The position numbers and the translations under genes were made by a program. DNA of 7,912 nucleotides from Desulfuromonadales bacterium (GTDB lineage: Bacteria; Desulfobacterota; Desulfuromonadia; Desulfuromonadales; BM103): positions 1 through 7,912 of the forward strand of contig DAOWJU010000101.1 in NCBI GenBank assembly GCA_030640215.1, written 5' to 3'. The notes beneath the pieces were generated by a model. It saw only the letters and a program-made list of their open reading frames with translations. It made no database searches and was not told the origin of the DNA. Shown here piece by piece: positions 6,033 through 7,912 of this stretch (the stretch's first letter is position 1; each line of letters opens with the position of its first letter).

Positions 6033-7655
6033 ATGCCGGAATTCACTTATCAGAACCCCTATCCCGTAGGCAAAGACGAGACCAGCTACTACAAGATCGA
6101 AGGGTCAGAAAAGTACGTTGCTGTTGAAAATTTCGCCGGAAAAGAAGTACTGCGGGTCTGTCCTGAAGCCATCACTATCCTGGCGAATAATGCCATGAAG
6201 GATGTCTCCTTCCTGCTGCGTAAGGAGCACAACGAGCAGGTCGCCAAGATTCTCACCGACCCGGAAGCCTCCCGCAACGACAAAGGTGTTGCCATGGCCT
6301 TTTTGCGTAACGCCATGGTCGCCGCCAAGTTCGAACTGCCGACCTGCCAGGATACCGGCACCGCCACTGTCGTCGCCAAGAAAGGCCAGCAAGTCTGGAC
6401 CGGCGTTAACGATGCTGAATACATTTCCAAAGGCGTCTTCAAAACCTACACCGAAGAGAACCTGCGTTACAGTCAGACCGTAGCCCTTGACATGTATAAA
6501 GAAAAAAACACGGGTACCAACCTGCCCGCCCAGATTGACCTCTACGCGACCGAAGGCGACGCCTACAAGTTCCTCTTTGTCGCCAAAGGCGGCGGTTCAG
6601 CCAACAAAACCATGCTCTTCCAGGAAACCAAGGCACTCCTCACCCCCGAGAAGCTCTTCGACTATCTTGTTCCCAAGCTCAACACCCTCGGCACCGCACC
6701 CTGCCCGCCCTACCACCTCCCCTTTGTCATCGGCGGCACCTCGGCCGATGCGGTCATGAAGACGGTTAAGCTGGCAACGGCCAAAGAGCTTGACGGCCTG
6801 CCGACTGAAGGTAACGATCACGGCCAGGCGTTCCGCGACATCGAGATGGAAGATAAGCTGCAAAAAGCAGCCCAGGACCTTGGCATCGGCGCTCAGTTCG
6901 GCGGCAAGTACTTCACCCACGATGTACGCGTCATCCGCCTGCCTCGCCACGGCGCGTCCTGCCCGATCGGCATGGCAGTCTCCTGCTCCGCCGATCGCAA
7001 CATCAAGGCCAAGATCACCAGAGATGGTCTGTTCGTTGAGGAGATGGATCGCGATCCGGGCCGTCTGCTGCCGGAAGAATACCGCATGGCCAAACACGAA
7101 CATGGTGCCAAGATCAATCTCGACCAGCCGATGGCCGACATCCAGGCCGAGTTGACCAAGCTTAAAGCTGGCGATGCTCTGCTGCTCAACGGCACCATCG
7201 TGGTCGGCCGTGACATTGCCCACTCCAAGTTCAAGGAGATTCTCGACAGCGGCAAGCCATTGCCTGATTACCTGAAAAAACACCCGATCTATTATGCTGG
7301 TCCGGCCAAGACTCCAGAAGGCCGCCCATCCGGCTCCTTCGGCCCGACCACAGCTGGCCGCATGGACAGCTACGTCGGCCTGCTCCAGGAAAACGGCGGT
7401 TCGATGGTCATGATCGCCAAGGGTAACCGCTCCCAGCAAGTCACTGACGCCTGTAAGAAGTTCGGTGGATTCTACCTCGGCTCCATCGGTGGCCCTGCGG
7501 CCCTGCTCGCTGACGAGAACATCACCAAGGTTGAATGCCTCGACTTCCCGGAACTTGGCATGGAAGCAGTCTGGAAAATTGAGGTTGTAAACTTCCCGGC
7601 CTTCATCCTGGTCGACGATAAAGGGAACGATTTCTTTAAGCAGCTCGGCCTTTAA
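6033..7655 (+). CDS. fumA: Class I fumarate hydratase, single-chain, [4Fe-4S]
   Basis: The enzyme interconverts fumarate and malate in the TCA cycle, using a catalytic [4Fe-4S] cluster whose open iron acts as Lewis acid. The 540-residue chain carries both the alpha-type N-terminal and beta-type C-terminal domains of the FumA/FumB family (548 residues in E. coli). The cluster cysteines C105 ([10 protein letters not shown]), C224 ([10 protein letters not shown]) and C318 (VSCSADRN) fall at the same numbers as in E. coli FumA. The C-terminal domain has the conserved [11 protein letters not shown] (437-447) and the [10 protein letters not shown] stretch (465-474). The ATG at 6033 is preceded by AGGAGAG (6021-6027). 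Codons are strongly biased to C or G in third position compared with the minus-strand genes, which suggests high expression. It is monocistronic, with its own promoter and operator and an intrinsic terminator. It could be called fumA or fumB; the choice is nominal. Confidence 0.96.
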   Translation: MPEFTYQNPYPVGKDETSYYKIEGSEKYVAVENFAGKEVLRVCPEAITILANNAMKDVSFLLRKEHNEQVAKILTDPEASRNDKGVAMAFLRNAMVAAKFELPTCQDTGTATVVAKKGQQVWTGVNDAEYISKGVFKTYTEENLRYSQTVALDMYKEKNTGTNLPAQIDLYATEGDAYKFLFVAKGGGSANKTMLFQETKALLTPEKLFDYLVPKLNTLGTAPCPPYHLPFVIGGTSADAVMKTVKLATAKELDGLPTEGNDHGQAFRDIEMEDKLQKAAQDLGIGAQFGGKYFTHDVRVIRLPRHGASCPIGMAVSCSADRNIKAKITRDGLFVEEMDRDPGRLLPEEYRMAKHEHGAKINLDQPMADIQAELTKLKAGDALLLNGTIVVGRDIAHSKFKEILDSGKPLPDYLKKHPIYYAGPAKTPEGRPSGSFGPTTAGRMDSYVGLLQENGGSMVMIAKGNRSQQVTDACKKFGGFYLGSIGGPAALLADENITKVECLDFPELGMEAVWKIEVVNFPAFILVDDKGNDFFKQLGL

Positions 7656-7674
7656 GGTCCATCAGTAACGCAAC

Positions 7675-7703
7675 AAAAAAGCCCCGGATTACCGGGGCTT
7701 TTT
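7675..7703 (+). terminator. Intrinsic terminator of the fumarase gene
   Basis: GCCCCGG (7681-7687) and CCGGGGC (7692-7698) form a perfect 7-bp GC stem with loop ATTA, followed by five T (7699-7703). An A-tract at 7675-7680 precedes it, so the hairpin could also stop transcription arriving from the right on the minus strand. It lies 25 bp after the fumarase stop. Confidence 0.93.
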
Positions 7704-7750
7704 ATGTGGGCCTATAAATCAAGGCTTTGTTATCGTTCTGTGTTGCTGAA

Positions 7751-7829
7751 AAACTGTCTCATAAGTCCTAAGATAATATGAGAATTCCTACTGGAACAAC
7801 TTCTAGGACAATTTACTTAAACTGTCTCA
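7751..7829 (+). repeat. 11-bp direct repeat pair in the fumarase-relE gap
   Basis: AAACTGTCTCA occurs at 7751-7761 and again at 7819-7829, 57 bp apart, in an AT-richer stretch. The right copy also takes part in an imperfect inverted repeat with ACAGTT at 7848-7853. GTCCTA (7765-7770) and TAGGAC (7804-7809) form a further 6-bp inverted repeat between the copies. The remainder of 7704-7856 shows no convincing gene. The repeats may be remnants of an inserted element or chance. Confidence 0.35.
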
Positions 7830-7856
7830 GATACCTGGTGCTGACACACAGTTCAT

Positions 7857-7912
7857 TTATTTGCGACGTAGATAAATCTCTCTACGATGTCCAACCGCTA
7901 AAGCCAAAACAA
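7857..7912 (-). CDS. RelE/ParE-type toxin, C-terminal fragment (cut by window edge)
   Basis: The last 17 codons before a TAA at 7859-7857 read VLALAVGHRREIYLRRK on the minus strand. The VGHRREIY core is the C-terminal signature of RelE-family mRNA interferases, where the basic and aromatic residues contribute to ribosome-bound mRNA cleavage. The preceding VLALA matches the final beta-strand. The rest of the gene, and the antitoxin normally found beside it, lie beyond the right edge. The gene is convergent with fumarase and separated from it by the bidirectional terminator. Only 17 residues are visible, so the exact subfamily (RelE, YafQ, ParE) is not settled, and it may be intact or a remnant. 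Confidence 0.72.
   Translation of the reverse strand, partial: VLALAVGHRREIYLRRK

Noticed and set aside
6597..7439. 280-codon open frame antisense to the fumarase gene
   Set aside because: It lies wholly inside a confidently identified gene with intact catalytic motifs. Long antisense frames are expected where the sense strand has a strong GC third-position bias, and its protein shows no recognisable domain.
7704..7856. Possible small gene or insertion sequence after the fumarase terminator
   Set aside because: No frame with a start, ribosome site and plausible protein was found. The repeats are too short to call insertion sequence ends.
1..7912. CRISPR array, tRNA or rRNA genes
   Set aside because: No regularly spaced repeats of 23-47 bases, tRNA-like cloverleaf or rRNA stretch was seen in the intergenic regions.

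Overview
The window looks like a chromosomal segment from an anaerobic, Desulfuromonadales-type bacterium (Geobacter/Desulfuromonas/Pelobacter relatives). This is an inference from three things: a minimal isc cluster (cysE-iscR-iscS-iscU followed by mnmA, with no hscBA, fdx or iscA in view), a short-form serine acetyltransferase, and a single-chain class I [4Fe-4S] fumarase. No rRNA or other marker is present, so the taxonomy is tentative.

Layout. Positions 1-5773 hold six genes on the minus strand, read from right to left: ilvA (threonine dehydratase), cysE (serine O-acetyltransferase), iscR (Rrf2 [2Fe-2S] regulator), iscS (cysteine desulfurase), iscU (scaffold) and mnmA (tRNA 2-thiouridylase, cut by the left edge). 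A stem-loop with a T-rich tail follows iscU. Between it and mnmA lies a pair of inverted REP-like hairpins, each with a GTAG foot. Positions 5774-6032 form a divergent control region. Positions 6033-7655 hold the plus-strand class I fumarase gene, followed by a strong intrinsic terminator. After an AT-richer, non-coding stretch with small repeats, the last 56 bases encode the C-terminus of a RelE/ParE-type toxin on the minus strand.

How the genes work together. CysE makes O-acetylserine for cysteine synthesis, IscS takes sulfur from cysteine, IscU builds Fe-S clusters, MnmA uses IscS-derived sulfur for tRNA thiolation, and IscR senses cluster status. A near-consensus type 1 IscR site overlaps a good promoter directly in front of cysE, so cysteine supply and Fe-S assembly appear to share one IscR-controlled transcript. 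The divergent fumarase is itself a [4Fe-4S] enzyme and so a likely client. Its promoter carries a perfect 14-bp palindrome between the -35 and -10 boxes, which suggests a dedicated repressor.

The genes are all of known families. The points most worth a second look are the IscR-site/cysE promoter, the basic tail of CysE, the Cys-rich tail of IscS, the REP pair, the fumarase operator and the RelE fragment at the right edge.
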